Below are positions 26,765 through 36,433 of a DNA stretch of 64,000 bases, piece by piece. Positions within the stretch are counted from its first letter, which is position 1. Each line of letters starts with the position of its first letter. Position numbers and translations under genes: made by a program. The DNA comes from Lacticaseibacillus porcinae. Lineage in GTDB: Bacteria > Bacillota > Bacilli > Lactobacillales > Lactobacillaceae. The notes under the pieces are model-generated. The model worked only from the letters and a program-made list of their open reading frames with translations. It was not told the origin of the DNA and ran no database searches. The stretch spans positions 248,001 through 312,000 of the forward strand of contig NZ_RHNS01000001.1 of NCBI RefSeq assembly GCF_003946305.1. The letters run 5' to 3'.

Positions 26765-27943
26765 TTACGCCTCTTTCTTCGCTTTTGCGCGCTGTTGTTG
26801 CGCACTAATATTTAACATGATCCCAATGGCGGCACTCAATACCAACATACTCGAACCACCATAGCTGATAAACGGTAAAGTGACCCCAGTCACTGGGATC
26901 AATCCTAACACGGCACCGACGTTGAACACCGTTTGGATCAACATCATCGTCGCAATACCATAGGCGATCAATGCTTGATACGTATGTTTGGCCCGAACGC
27001 CAAGTAAATAAAATCGTAAGATCAAAAAGAAAATCAAACCGACGACCACCATGGCGCCGATCATTCCGAGTTCTTCGGCGATCACCGCTAAAATGAAGTC
27101 GGTATAAGGTTCTGGTAAATAACCGAGTTTTTGACTGGAGTTGCCAAGCCCGACGCCGAAGAAGCCGCCATGGGCGATTGCAACCAGCGAATTGACCACT
27201 TGGTTGCCTTCAAGTTTCCGCATCGCAAAAGGATGCACGGCAGCGAGTAATCGCCGCACTTGATAAGATTGTTGCCAAGATTTAGGAAATGAGACATTGC
27301 TCAAGACCCAATAGCCTGCACCAAGCAAAACGGCTAACAAGCCAGCCCATGACACGCCGTAGATCACCTTAATGCCGCTGGCTGCTAACATCACGACGGT
27401 AATGCCGATGATGATCGCTGCACCACCAGTATCAGGTTGGAAAAATACCAGCAAGATACATAGCCCCACCATCACTAACGGTTGGCCAAACTTCTTGAAC
27501 GAAAAATCTGGTTCAAATAACGTTTGTTGACGACTGGAAAACATGTGCGCCAAATACAAAATCACCGTCATTTTCGCTAATTCAGTGGGCTGAATGTGGA
27601 TCGGTCCAAGTTGGATCCAAGCAGTGGCCCCATTGACCGCGGCACTGGGCCTGAAATGACTTAAAATGGTCAAGTAGATCAACAACCCAAAGGTCACGAT
27701 CCACATGACCTTTTGCGCCCGGGGATGCGTGAAGACATCCAATTTGAAGTAATAAAAGAACACCGCAATGAAAAATCCGACGATCGCAAATGCCACCTGA
27801 CGAATCATGACTGAGGTTTCCGCTTGACCATATTGATTTTGAATCCAATAGGCACTGGCAGAGTACACCATCACCACACCGATCGCGATCAATATCAAGT
27901 AAGGGACTAAGATATAGTAGTCCAAATAACGCAGCTTCTTCAC
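26765..27943 (-). CDS. ftsW: FtsW-type lipid II polymerase (SEDS family)
   Basis: Septal peptidoglycan glycosyltransferase of the SEDS family, working with a class B PBP. About 392 residues with ten hydrophobic segments. The family signatures are VNGATAWIQLGPIHIQPTEL and, near the end, GVTLPFISYGGSSMLVL; the catalytic Asp equivalent is expected in the large extracellular loop. Position directly before pyc supports FtsW rather than RodA (established context). I prefer the GTG at 27943, about 10 nt after AAAGGG; longer forms lack a site. Confidence 0.9.
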   Translation of the reverse strand: MKKLRYLDYYILVPYLILIAIGVVMVYSASAYWIQNQYGQAETSVMIRQVAFAIVGFFIAVFFYYFKLDVFTHPRAQKVMWIVTFGLLIYLTILSHFRPSAAVNGATAWIQLGPIHIQPTELAKMTVILYLAHMFSSRQQTLFEPDFSFKKFGQPLVMVGLCILLVFFQPDTGGAAIIIGITVVMLAASGIKVIYGVSWAGLLAVLLGAGYWVLSNVSFPKSWQQSYQVRRLLAAVHPFAMRKLEGNQVVNSLVAIAHGGFFGVGLGNSSQKLGYLPEPYTDFILAVIAEELGMIGAMVVVGLIFFLILRFYLLGVRAKHTYQALIAYGIATMMLIQTVFNVGAVLGLIPVTGVTLPFISYGGSSMLVLSAAIGIMLNISAQQQRAKAKKEA

Positions 27944-27977
27944 AACCAAATCGCCCTTTCGTGGCAAAGTTGGTTCA

Positions 27978-27983
27978 ATTATA
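27978..27983 (-). promoter_or_regulatory. ftsW-pyc promoter, extended -10
   Basis: TGATATAAT on the minus strand: a perfect TATAAT with an upstream TG. No good -35 is visible. Confidence 0.5.
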
Positions 27984-28280
27984 TCACATCCCCTTAAAAA
28001 ATCGCGGGCCGCGAGTTGCGGCTGTGAATCCTCATCATTTTACCATTGTTTTCAGGAAATTTCCGCAAGTTTAGGAAAGTTCGTGATATTTTTTACATTT
28101 AAATCCGAACTGAAGAGGTAGACCAATTAGATAATTCCGTTTAAACGCGAACTTATTTTGAAAAACCATCTCCGTTTTCTTCAAAAACCGATTAATGTCG
28201 AGAATGGTTGATTCAGCGCAGGCGCGAGCAGCTGAAAACCCGATGAAACAGACTTTTTCAAAAAATATTTTAAAAAGGGG

Positions 28281-28309
28281 TTGCTTTTTGGTGAGGGAGC
28301 GATTAAAGT
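28281..28309 (+). promoter_or_regulatory. promoter of the methionine T-box leader
   Basis: TTGCTT (28281-28286), 17-nt spacer, TAAAGT (28304-28309). The stretch 27984-28280 before it holds no gene or recognised element. Confidence 0.55.
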
Positions 28310-28314
28310 TAGTC

Positions 28315-28600
28315 TCAACAAATGGCAATGACGAGATAAGTAAAACGTCAAGCGTGCAAAGAGAGTCGACATTTGGTGGAAGTCGATCACGCAAACCGTT
28401 CGAAAATGGTCTTCGAGCCAGTGATCCGGCGAACAAGTTGCAAGCCGTGTCCGGGAGCGCCCGTTAAAGCGCTAAGGTATCTGTGGCAGTGTGGCCACAT
28501 GTACCTGATGAGTGGTCGCTAGCGATAACGATCAAAACAACGGGTGGTAACACGACATGTCGTCCCGGATCCAGTACAATACTGGATCCGGGATTTTTTT
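28315..28600 (+). promoter_or_regulatory. T-box riboswitch, tRNA-Met specific
   Basis: Stem I shows AGAGAGTCGACATTTGGTGG, the usual AG-bulge and distal loop elements. The likely specifier is ATG at 28406-28408, followed by GTCTTCGAGC. The antiterminator sequence is GGGTGGTAACACGAC...GTCGTCCC (28542-28567), and the terminator CCCGGATCCAGT/ACTGGATCCGGG with T7 ends at 28600. The T-box deviates from the common GGTGGTACCGCG. ATG fits the downstream sulfhydrylase gene. Confidence 0.88.
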
Positions 28601-28679
28601 ATCCCCGCGATCAGGCCGGCCAGCCAGCTGCCCCACTCCTATACAACTCACACAACAAAAAACTTATGAGGTGCTTAAC

Positions 28680-29966
28680 ATGTCAGAAAACCAATATCGC
28701 TTCGAAACCTTACAACTTCACGCCGGCCAAGAACAACCAGATCCTGCGACAGGCGCTCGCGTTACCCCAATTTATCAAACCGCTAGTTTCGTCTTTAAAG
28801 ATGCCAAGCAAGCCGCTGACCGTTTCGCTTTACGCGACGCTGGGAACATTTACGGTCGCTTAACGAACTCCACGAACGCCGCTTTGGAAGCACGCGCTGC
28901 TGCCCTTGAAGGTGGGACTGCTGCAATTTCCTTAGCTTCTGGTGCCGCTGCGGTGACTGCTTCAGTGTTAAATGTCACCGGTTCTGGGGACCATATCGTT
29001 GCTGCTTCGACTTTATATGGTGGCACCGTGGAATTATTCTCTGAAACCTTTAAGAAACTCGGGATTTCCACTACCTTCGTTGATCCAGACGATCCCCAAA
29101 ACTTTGAAGATGCGATTCAAGATAACACCAAAGTGATTTTCTTTGAATCGTTAGGTAACCCTGCGATCAACATTGTCGATTTTGAAAAAGTCACTGCCCT
29201 CGCTCATAAGCATGGCATCATCGTGATCGTTGATTCCACTTTTGCGACCCCTTACTTGATCCGCCCATTTGATTATGGCGTTGATGTCATTGTTCACTCT
29301 GCTACGAAATTCATCGGCGGCCATGGCGCAACACTTGGTGGGTTGGTAATCGAAAACGGCAAATTCGATTATGAAGCTTCTGGTCGCTACCCTGGCTTCA
29401 CTACCCCAGTTGCCTCTTATAATGGGATCGTTTGGAAAGACCTTGGGGACGCGGCGTTCACCACTAAGATCCGCGCTGAACATCTCCGTGACACTGGTGC
29501 CACCCTTGCACCACAATCGGCATGGTACTTACTGCAAGGCTTTGAAACCTTGAGCTTGCGGGTTGAACGCCATGTGGAAAACGCCCGCAAAGTCGTGAAG
29601 TTCTTAGAGGATAACCCAAAAGTCGCTTGGGTTTCCTACCCAGAAGCTAAGGGCTCCAAGTATGCGGATCTTGCCAAGAAGTACTTCCCTAAAGGCACTG
29701 GCTCCATTTTCACCTTCGGGTTAAAAGCCGGCCGTGAAGGTGCCATCTCCTTGATCAACCATTTGGAATTGTTCAGCTTGTTAGCTAACGTTGGTGACGC
29801 CAAGTCGTTGATCATTCACCCAGCTTCCACCACACATGCGCAACTCAGCGATGAACAACTCAAAGAAGCTGGCATCACCCCTGATTTGATCCGAGTTTCC
29901 ATTGGGATCGAAAACAGTGACGATATTCTCGACGACTTGAAACAAGCCCTTGAATTCGTCGACTAA
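28680..29966 (+). CDS. O-acetylhomoserine sulfhydrylase (PLP enzyme)
   Basis: Makes homocysteine (or methionine, with methanethiol) from O-acetylhomoserine and sulfide; Cys/Met-metabolism PLP family. 428 residues. YQTASFVF and [23 protein letters not shown] lie near the N-terminus; the PLP lysine is in [12 protein letters not shown] at about residue 208; [13 protein letters not shown] is typical of the O-acetylhomoserine branch. Its length and the Met T-box support a role in methionine supply. The ATG at 28680 follows GAGGTG. Gene name in lactobacilli is often metY or cysD; I leave it blank. Confidence 0.93.
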   Translation: MSENQYRFETLQLHAGQEQPDPATGARVTPIYQTASFVFKDAKQAADRFALRDAGNIYGRLTNSTNAALEARAAALEGGTAAISLASGAAAVTASVLNVTGSGDHIVAASTLYGGTVELFSETFKKLGISTTFVDPDDPQNFEDAIQDNTKVIFFESLGNPAINIVDFEKVTALAHKHGIIVIVDSTFATPYLIRPFDYGVDVIVHSATKFIGGHGATLGGLVIENGKFDYEASGRYPGFTTPVASYNGIVWKDLGDAAFTTKIRAEHLRDTGATLAPQSAWYLLQGFETLSLRVERHVENARKVVKFLEDNPKVAWVSYPEAKGSKYADLAKKYFPKGTGSIFTFGLKAGREGAISLINHLELFSLLANVGDAKSLIIHPASTTHAQLSDEQLKEAGITPDLIRVSIGIENSDDILDDLKQALEFVD

Positions 29967-29971
29967 TGTTA

Positions 29972-30013
29972 AAAAAAGCCTTGACGTCAGTCCCTCTGCG
30001 TCAAGGCTTTTTA
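29972..30013. terminator. terminator shared by the sulfhydrylase and Rgg-like genes
   Basis: AAAAAGCCTTGACG/CGTCAAGGCTTTTT. It overlaps the stop of the minus-strand Rgg-like gene. Confidence 0.85.
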
Positions 30014-31006
30014 GATATAAATCGCCCAATAATCAGGCTCAGCAACGGCATGATGGATCATCTCTAACCGCCGTTGCCACAGCTTTGACCACTGATGCAA
30101 CCCTAAAGTTTCAAGCATCGATACCACTGTTTGACACATCGAATCGCCAGTCGCATCCCCTTGTGCTAAGTGCAACCACCCAGTTAAAAAACGGGTTTCT
30201 AACGCCCAGCGGACGCCATCTTCAGGGGTCAACGTCGTGCGCGCTGCCAACACTTCTTCAGCCCAGCCATATTGCTTGTTGTTGATGAACTTCGACACTG
30301 CGCCTTGTAATACCACCATCACCAACGCTTGGCCTTGAGGTAATTGACGCACCGCCTGACTACGCGTGACCGCAAGTTTGATCAAGCGATGCAAAGTTTC
30401 TGGTGGGATCGCGGTGGCAAACAACCGCAACAAGGTAAATTCAAAGATCCCCCAGGCATCTAAGGTAAACAAATAGGCGACTACAGGCTGACTCATTTGC
30501 GCAAGTTGATCAAATAATTGATCATCAAGCAACGGGTCAGCTTTTTGATTGGATTTGACGATCACTACGCCGATGTCTCGAGCCAATTGTAAAAACTGTT
30601 GCCAACGCGCAGTGCCACCGTCAGCGGTTAGGATCCCTGCACCGAGTTGTTTCATCGCCAGCAGTTGCGCTTGAGTCACCGAACGCGACGCACTGGTGTT
30701 ATGGGCGATCGTTTCAACCAGTTCTAAAGTGAATGGGCCGTATGGCGTGGTCAAACTTGCAAGTGGCGCGATGTCTGGGGCTTGTTGCCAGGCAAGCGCT
30801 GTGCGTGGGATCAGCGCTTGAAAGAATTCTTCCGGCGTGACATTGATGCGATCAAGCAAATGCCACAACCGCGCAAAGCCGATGGCGCGCTCATCACGTT
30901 CAAATTTACTAATAAATGCAAGTGAACATTGATCATCAGCAACCTGTTGCAACGTCAAATGCCGCGCTAATCGCAACTGTCGAAACACTGGGCCGAGTTT
31001 TTGCAT
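30011..31006 (-). CDS. Rgg/GadR/MutR-family transcriptional regulator
   Basis: 331 residues: an N-terminal XRE helix-turn-helix (about 5-62, GPVFRQLRLARHLTLQQVAD, SLAFISKFERDER) followed by a long helical repeat domain with TPR-like hairpins, the architecture of Rgg regulators. These often bind short hydrophobic peptides or regulate a neighbouring gene. It faces an MFS exporter gene across an 82-nt gap, so control of that gene is likely (inference). I found no short pheromone gene beside it. Confidence 0.85.
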   Translation of the reverse strand: MQKLGPVFRQLRLARHLTLQQVADDQCSLAFISKFERDERAIGFARLWHLLDRINVTPEEFFQALIPRTALAWQQAPDIAPLASLTTPYGPFTLELVETIAHNTSASRSVTQAQLLAMKQLGAGILTADGGTARWQQFLQLARDIGVVIVKSNQKADPLLDDQLFDQLAQMSQPVVAYLFTLDAWGIFEFTLLRLFATAIPPETLHRLIKLAVTRSQAVRQLPQGQALVMVVLQGAVSKFINNKQYGWAEEVLAARTTLTPEDGVRWALETRFLTGWLHLAQGDATGDSMCQTVVSMLETLGLHQWSKLWQRRLEMIHHAVAEPDYWAIYI

Positions 31007-31088
31007 ATCTTTTCTCCTATTGGATAATTTTCCCTGATCAACGCTATTTTCCCGCTATTGTAGGGACATTGCAACAGGAGGAATCCCT

Positions 31089-32333
31089 ATGTCAAAATCT
31101 CATCAACAACTATGGCTCGCAAGTCTTGCCGCCACCGCTTCAACGTTAGGCAGTGCAGTATTTGGCTTTGGCTTGAGTTTATACCTACTCGCAAAAACCG
31201 GATCAAATATCAGTTTTGCCTTATCAGTCGTGATCCAACCTCTCGTCGGCTTAGCCTTGATGCCAGTGGTAGGTCCTTTTGTCGATCGCCACTCGAAAAA
31301 AGCGGTAATTTTATGGAGTCAACTCGCGAGTATTATCGCGTTGATCGGCTTTGCATTGACCTTTACGCAAACTACTCATTTGTTCGCGTTGAGTATCATG
31401 CTACTGATCGCGTTGCGCGCCAGTGATCAATTCACCAGTACCGCACAACAAGCATCAAAAATTAATTTAGTTGAAGCCGAGCAACTTCAAGCGTTGACTG
31501 GCTACCAACAAGTCGGCCAAAGCTTATCTGGGATCTTTGCGTCAATGCTTGGGGCAGCACTTTATGCGATGTTGCCATTTGTCTGGCTGATCATTGCAGA
31601 AGTCATTTGTGAAGCGATCGCCTTGATCGCAACTTGGGGATTAAACTTTCATTTTGCCCAAAATCAAACATTGTCCAGCGAATCACAACCGCATTGGCAA
31701 CAATTCAAAAGTGGCTTCACCTACTTGAGCCATCAAAAAGCCTTATTTGCGTTTATCACGATTGCCGTCGGTTTAAATTTGCTGGGGACGATCGATGCAG
31801 TGGGATTGCCAGTGATGTTACTGAAAACGATGCACTGGCCGGCTTGGCGTTATGCCTTAGGCGACACCGCTTTTGGGATCGGGACGCTACTAGCAAGTTT
31901 ACAATTATCGCGGCGGCCACCACTGACGCATCCGCTTCAAGTCGCTTGGCGATTTAGTATGATGTTTGGTGGCTGGTTAGCAGGGTTAGGATTAGTCGGC
32001 GTGCTCCATGCCCACACCACTGTGGCAACGATCATATTAGTCATCACCCAGGCATTGCTAGGCTGGAATCAAAACTGGTTGAATATTCCGTTCAGCGTCT
32101 GGGTCCAAACGACAGTTCCGCAAGATTTACAAGGCCGCGTCTTCAACTTGATTTCCACGATGGTGATGGCGGCGATGCCTTTAGGGGTCGGGTTATATAC
32201 GTTAGTGTTCAGCGTCACGGCGATATCAGCATTCTGGTGGCAACCGTTTGTGTTTGCAATGGCAGGTCTGGTCGTCGTTGGCTTTAGCTTTCTCAGTATT
32301 CGTCTGCGTCACCTCGATTTGAGTAATCCGTAA
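31089..32333 (+). CDS. MFS efflux transporter (12 TM)
   Basis: 414 residues with about 12 hydrophobic segments. The loop after TM2 carries VGPFVDRHSKKAVIL, the MFS motif A variant of the MFS_3/enterobactin-exporter-like and macrolide-efflux group. Substrate unknown; export of a drug or peptide is the family's usual role. Divergent from the Rgg-like regulator. The ribosome site CAGGAGG sits 7 nt before the ATG. Confidence 0.85.
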   Translation: MSKSHQQLWLASLAATASTLGSAVFGFGLSLYLLAKTGSNISFALSVVIQPLVGLALMPVVGPFVDRHSKKAVILWSQLASIIALIGFALTFTQTTHLFALSIMLLIALRASDQFTSTAQQASKINLVEAEQLQALTGYQQVGQSLSGIFASMLGAALYAMLPFVWLIIAEVICEAIALIATWGLNFHFAQNQTLSSESQPHWQQFKSGFTYLSHQKALFAFITIAVGLNLLGTIDAVGLPVMLLKTMHWPAWRYALGDTAFGIGTLLASLQLSRRPPLTHPLQVAWRFSMMFGGWLAGLGLVGVLHAHTTVATIILVITQALLGWNQNWLNIPFSVWVQTTVPQDLQGRVFNLISTMVMAAMPLGVGLYTLVFSVTAISAFWWQPFVFAMAGLVVVGFSFLSIRLRHLDLSNP

Positions 32334-32336
32334 TCA

Positions 32337-32377
32337 CAAAAAAGCTCACCGCAGATGATCTGCGATGAGCTTTTTCA
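32337..32377. terminator. bidirectional terminator between the MFS gene and typA
   Basis: AAAAAGCTCAtCGCAGAT/ATCTGCGgTGAGCTTTTT, with T-runs on both strands. Confidence 0.85.
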
Positions 32378-32392
32378 ATAGAAGGCAATCAA

Positions 32393-34234
32393 TTAGTTGG
32401 TTGCTTTCTTCTTTTTCTTGTCGGCTTTTTGACGTTCGCCGGTGTTCAAGATCTTCTTGCGTAAACGCACAGATTCAGGCGTTACTTCGCAAAGTTCGTC
32501 TTCGTTCAAGAATTCGATCGATTCTTCAAGCGAAAGCTTCTTAGGGGTCTTGATCGCAGCGGCGTGGTCTTTACCAGACGCACGGGTGTTGGTCAAGTTC
32601 TTACCCTTAGTGGCGTTAACAGCGATATCCATTTCACGGGAGTTAGCGCCGACGATCATGCCTTCGTAAACTTCAGTGCCGGCATCGATGAACAATTGGC
32701 CACGATCTTCGATGGATTGCAACGAGTAAGTGGTTGCTTGACCGGCGTTGATGGAAACTAACGCACCGGTGTTACGACCAGGTTCCCAGTTGCGAACCAC
32801 TGGCAAGTACTTTTCAAAGGTGTGGTTCATGATCCCGTAACCACCAGTAGAAGATAAGAATTCAGTGGAGTAGCCGATCAAACCACGAGAAGGGGCAAGG
32901 AAAGTCAGGCGGGTTTGACCGTTACCTTCGTTTTCCATGTTCTTCATTTCACCTTTACGTTGCGCCATAGCATCGATAATGGACCCAGTGTATTGTTCTG
33001 GGGTATCGATTTGAACTTCTTCAAATGGTTCGCAAAGCTTGCCATCGATTTCGCGATAGATAACTTCTGGGCGACCCAGTTGTAATTCAAATCCGGCACG
33101 ACGCATTTCTTCAACTAAAATGCCAAGGTGTAATTCCCCACGGCCAGAAACCATCCAAGCACCAGCTTGGTCAGTGTCGTCAACACGTAAGGACACGTCA
33201 GTTTGAAGCTTGCCTTTAAGGTAGTCTTCAAGCTTACGAGCAGTGACCTTGTCACCTTCACGCCCAGCAAAAGGAGAATCGTTTTGCATGAACATCATTT
33301 GCAAGGTAGGTGGATCGATCCGCAAAATCGGTAAGGCTTCTGGATGCGCTGCGTCAGCAACCGTTTCGCCGACATAAATGTCATCCATACCAGAAACGGC
33401 AATCAAGTCCCCTGCTTTAGCAGTTTGGACTTCGACCCGCTTCAACCCGAAGAAACCAAAGATCTTAGTGACCCGGAAGTTCTTGGAAGAACCGTCAAGC
33501 TTCAACACGGAAACATTGTCGCCAACAGAGATCGTGCCACGGAAGACACGGCCGATCCCGATACGACCAACATAATCATTATAGTCAAGCATGGAAACTT
33601 GGAATTGTAATGGTTCGTCAGAGTTGTCAACTGGTGCTGGGATCGTCTTCACAATGGTATCAAACAATGGCACCATTGTGTGTTCTTGATCAGCAGGATC
33701 GTCAGAATAAGAGCTAGTCCCGTTGATGGCAGAAGCGTAGACAATTGGGAATTCCAATTGATCTTCGTCGGCACCGAGGTCGATGAACAATTCAAGGACT
33801 TCGTCAACAACTTCTGCAGGACGAGCGCCTGGACGGTCGATTTTGTTGATGACAACAATTGGCGTCAAGTGTTGTTCCAAAGCTTTTTTCAAAACAAAGC
33901 GAGTTTGTGGCATCGTGCCTTCAAAGGCATCCACAACCAACAACACGCCGTCGACCATTTTCATGATCCGTTCAACTTCGCCACCGAAGTCCGCGTGTCC
34001 TGGGGTATCCACGATGTTGATGGTGGTATCCCCATATTTAACGGCTGTGTTTTTGGACAAGATAGTGATCCCACGTTCCTTTTCGATCGCGTTAGTATCC
34101 ATAGCGCGGTCTTGAAGGTCAATGTGTTCGTCCAAGGTATCTGATTGCTTCAGCATTTCGTTGACCAAGGTGGTCTTACCGTGGTCGACGTGGGCAATAA
34201 TCGCAATGTTCCGAATATCGTCGCGAGTCTTCAA
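32393..34234 (-). CDS. typA: translational GTPase TypA/BipA
   Basis: Ribosome-binding GTPase of the EF-G class used in 50S assembly at low temperature and stress. 613 residues. G1 [10 protein letters not shown], switch [14 protein letters not shown]3 [12 protein letters not shown] and G4 NKIDRP are intact; domains III and V follow, and the TypA-specific C-terminal domain holds [21 protein letters not shown]. Lys-rich tail. Its leader carries a promoter and an intrinsic-terminator-like hairpin (see separate entries). Confidence 0.97.
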   Translation of the reverse strand: MKTRDDIRNIAIIAHVDHGKTTLVNEMLKQSDTLDEHIDLQDRAMDTNAIEKERGITILSKNTAVKYGDTTINIVDTPGHADFGGEVERIMKMVDGVLLVVDAFEGTMPQTRFVLKKALEQHLTPIVVINKIDRPGARPAEVVDEVLELFIDLGADEDQLEFPIVYASAINGTSSYSDDPADQEHTMVPLFDTIVKTIPAPVDNSDEPLQFQVSMLDYNDYVGRIGIGRVFRGTISVGDNVSVLKLDGSSKNFRVTKIFGFFGLKRVEVQTAKAGDLIAVSGMDDIYVGETVADAAHPEALPILRIDPPTLQMMFMQNDSPFAGREGDKVTARKLEDYLKGKLQTDVSLRVDDTDQAGAWMVSGRGELHLGILVEEMRRAGFELQLGRPEVIYREIDGKLCEPFEEVQIDTPEQYTGSIIDAMAQRKGEMKNMENEGNGQTRLTFLAPSRGLIGYSTEFLSSTGGYGIMNHTFEKYLPVVRNWEPGRNTGALVSINAGQATTYSLQSIEDRGQLFIDAGTEVYEGMIVGANSREMDIAVNATKGKNLTNTRASGKDHAAAIKTPKKLSLEESIEFLNEDELCEVTPESVRLRKKILNTGERQKADKKKKKATN

Positions 34235-34274
34235 GTGTTCTACTTCCTTTCGAGGTGGTGCAACTATTTAATCA

Positions 34275-34299
34275 TAAAAAAACGTGCCGACATCGACAC
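34275..34299 (-). terminator. intrinsic terminator in the typA leader
   Basis: Minus-strand GTGTCG-ATGT-CGGCAC followed by G and T7, only about 10-20 nt after the expected transcription start of typA. It would serve as the suhB-operon terminator and also act on typA transcripts. Confidence 0.6.
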
Positions 34300-34314
34300 A
34301 GTATCCGATTTGAA

Positions 34315-34344
34315 ATTATAGCACAAAAGCACCACGCGTGTCAT
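34315..34344 (-). promoter_or_regulatory. typA promoter
   Basis: ATGACA (34344-34339), 18-nt spacer, TATAAT (34320-34315) on the minus strand. Confidence 0.7.
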
Positions 34345-34362
34345 AATTTTCAGAAAATAAAT

Positions 34363-35139
34363 CTACGCGTTCATCATTGCCATGATTTGCGCATGGGCTT
34401 TAGGCATTGCCGCAACGACGACGCCAGGTTCTAATAATGCCAGTGCATCGCCGTTTGGCCGGGTTACTTTAAGGCCAAACGCCGCCCCGATCGCCATGCC
34501 AGCAGCCACATCCCAAGGTTGTAAATAGGAAATATAACCGACTTGTTGCCCTAGCGATACGGACTTAAATTCGATCCCAGCACTGCCTAATAACCGCGGG
34601 CCTGACGAGGCTAAGGCAATGTCTGCCACATGTAAGCGATTGTTGATCAACATTGGGCCGTTGACGCCGAGCAACCCTTCAGACAATGGCATATCTTCTG
34701 GATGTGGCAATAATTGATCATTCTTCATCAATGGTACATCTGGCCCACCGGTGATCAATTCATCGCGCCACACATCTAAAATCGCCCCATATAATGGTGC
34801 GCCGTCGAGGTAAACGCCGATCATCACCGCAAAGTTGGCTTTTTGTTTGACGAAGTTCATCGTCCCATCGATAGGATCGATGATAAACACCAAGCCTTTG
34901 AGGCGATCAATTTTTTCATGATGCCCTTCTTCGCCTTCGATATGGGCTTCAGGATAGGCGGCTAAGATCTGAGTCACCAGAAATTGTTGATTCATTTTAT
35001 CAACGTTGGTCACCAAGTCCTTGCGCGATGATTTGGTGTTCACCGTTAATGGTGATTGCATCGCCAACAAAATTTGTTGGCGACTCGCCGCAAGCCACTG
35101 TCTGACATTTAAGTCGAGTTGTTTTAAGTCAATTGTCAT
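34363..35139 (-). CDS. inositol monophosphatase family protein
   Basis: A Mg2+-dependent phosphatase of the IMPase/SuhB/FBPase group, 258 residues. Metal-binding motifs in order: EGEEGHHE (about 71-78), the signature IDPIDGTMNFV (about 91-101) with both aspartates, and the C-terminal QPWDVAAGMAIG (about 204-215). The physiological substrate is unclear; in lactobacilli this gene regularly sits after the UPF0223 gene. It overlaps that gene by 4 nt. Confidence 0.93.
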   Translation of the reverse strand: MTIDLKQLDLNVRQWLAASRQQILLAMQSPLTVNTKSSRKDLVTNVDKMNQQFLVTQILAAYPEAHIEGEEGHHEKIDRLKGLVFIIDPIDGTMNFVKQKANFAVMIGVYLDGAPLYGAILDVWRDELITGGPDVPLMKNDQLLPHPEDMPLSEGLLGVNGPMLINNRLHVADIALASSGPRLLGSAGIEFKSVSLGQQVGYISYLQPWDVAAGMAIGAAFGLKVTRPNGDALALLEPGVVVAAMPKAHAQIMAMMNA

Positions 35140-35417
35140 GATAAGTGGACCCGTACTTTTTGTTGGACGCCGGAGCGGGCCATTTTCACAACGGTATATA
35201 ACGAATAGCCGCTGACTTCTTCAAAGTCGCGACCGAGTTGTTTTTCTGTGGCTTTGTCTGGCACCACTGACTTAAAACCGCGATAAGCTGCTAACAAATT
35301 GTCGCGATCAACGCCATGTTCATAGGCATCTTCCACTAATTGATAAAAGGTGGTGACTTTGATCATGTCATCAGTGGACCAATCCATGTCCAATGGGTAT
35401 TGGTAGTTAGGTTTCAT
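35136..35417 (-). CDS. UPF0223 family protein (YktA-like)
   Basis: A 93-residue soluble protein of unknown function. The pattern YPLDMDWSTDDMIKVTTFY, YRGFKSVVPDKATEKQLGRD and SGYSLYTVVKMA identifies UPF0223. It lies between the LDH-like gene (3-nt gap) and the phosphatase gene (4-nt overlap), so the three form one operon. Confidence 0.88.
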   Translation of the reverse strand: MKPNYQYPLDMDWSTDDMIKVTTFYQLVEDAYEHGVDRDNLLAAYRGFKSVVPDKATEKQLGRDFEEVSGYSLYTVVKMARSGVQQKVRVHLS

Positions 35418-35420
35418 GGG

Positions 35421-36287
35421 TTATTCTCCTTGAATCGCTGCCACTTGAGCAGCTTGGGTAGTTTTCACGGTTTCTAACGCCGCCATTTCAGCATCAGCTG
35501 CAGTCATTGTGGCTAAGACTTGAGCGCCTTGTTCATTAATTAACACTGGGATCGACCAAGCCGCCGCTTCATCGATCACCGTTAACGGTGCCAGTAGCGG
35601 CTGGCCGAAGAATCCGGCAAGCACGCGTTGCACTAATGCCGGCCAAAAAATCGCTGCTTCACCTTGCGCATATTGACTGACAGCATCTGCGACTTGCGTT
35701 AACAAGGGGTTGGCCATACCATCAACAGGTGGCAATAACGCCAGCAACGGTGTCGCCGCCACATAGGCTCGACTCCATAATAACACCGGTTGACTCGCAG
35801 TGCCGACTGCATATGCCGTCATTTGTCGTCGCGGCACATGCAATGCAGCAGACGCAAGGCGTTCAAAGCACGCGCTCATCCCAAAAGTCCCGAGTCCGAT
35901 CACTGTTTCTTTGGCTAATCCGGAAAAGCGTTGGGCAAAATAAGTCAACACTGCATCTTCATGAGCGGCGATCAAGACTTTTCCTTGAAAGCCAGCGGCC
36001 ATTGCCGTGCTCATCACCTTGCGCAGTTGATCCAACATCGTTTGTTGAAAGTCTGAACCAGTGGCTTCACCAAAATCTGTGACCACCAAGGCATCGACAC
36101 TGGCCCACCCTTTTGCCGTAAGTTTCACGATCGGATTGTGGCCCATTTCACTCAACAACGCTAAGCTGTCGATGGATGGCACATCCGGTGATAAAATACT
36201 GAGTTCTAATGGTAGTGAACTTTCAATTAAGGTTTTGATGACGGCAGTCGTTAACCGACTTTGCCCACAAATCACGACTTTTCGCAT
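35421..36287 (-). CDS. LDH/MDH-fold protein without the catalytic residues
   Basis: 288 residues with an overall lactate/malate dehydrogenase layout: N-terminal beta strand VVICGQSRLTTAVIKTL in place of the Rossmann GxVGxx, then LIAAHEDAVLTYFAQRFSGL, corresponding to the LDH stretch NPVDILTY..SG, and VIGLGTFGMSACFE where active LDHs have the SGTxLDSARFR motif. The catalytic Asp, the substrate-binding Arg and the GEHGD-type His motif (here VGTASQPVLLW) are all missing. It is therefore probably a non-enzymatic relative, or an enzyme with altered chemistry. First gene of the operon with UPF0223 and the phosphatase. Confidence 0.65.
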   Translation of the reverse strand: MRKVVICGQSRLTTAVIKTLIESSLPLELSILSPDVPSIDSLALLSEMGHNPIVKLTAKGWASVDALVVTDFGEATGSDFQQTMLDQLRKVMSTAMAAGFQGKVLIAAHEDAVLTYFAQRFSGLAKETVIGLGTFGMSACFERLASAALHVPRRQMTAYAVGTASQPVLLWSRAYVAATPLLALLPPVDGMANPLLTQVADAVSQYAQGEAAIFWPALVQRVLAGFFGQPLLAPLTVIDEAAAWSIPVLINEQGAQVLATMTAADAEMAALETVKTTQAAQVAAIQGE

Positions 36288-36385
36288 GATCAGCCTCCCA
36301 AGCTTATTATCTAGATTTTAGCAAATTCTTAATCAGATTAAAAAGACACCACCGTTACAATGTGCAGTCATTTTGTCGACGAAAA

Positions 36386-36422
36386 TAAAAAACCTCATAC
36401 CCGGTAAATCAGGAATGAGGTC
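36386..36422 (-). terminator. terminator after the P-type ATPase fragment
   Basis: ACCTCAT.CC.G/C.GG.ATGAGGT stem with a T-run on the minus strand. It shows that the transcript ends here, so no further ATPase segment follows. Confidence 0.85.
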
Positions 36423-36433
36423 AACTGACAAAA

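Noticed and set aside
28483-28679. ORF running through the T-box terminator into the sulfhydrylase region
   Set aside because: It overlaps the riboswitch terminator and the true start at 28680 has its own ribosome site.
30011-32333. Rgg-like regulator with a short hydrophobic peptide pheromone
   Set aside because: The 82-nt gap and the flanks hold no short ORF with a ribosome site and hydrophobic C-terminus.
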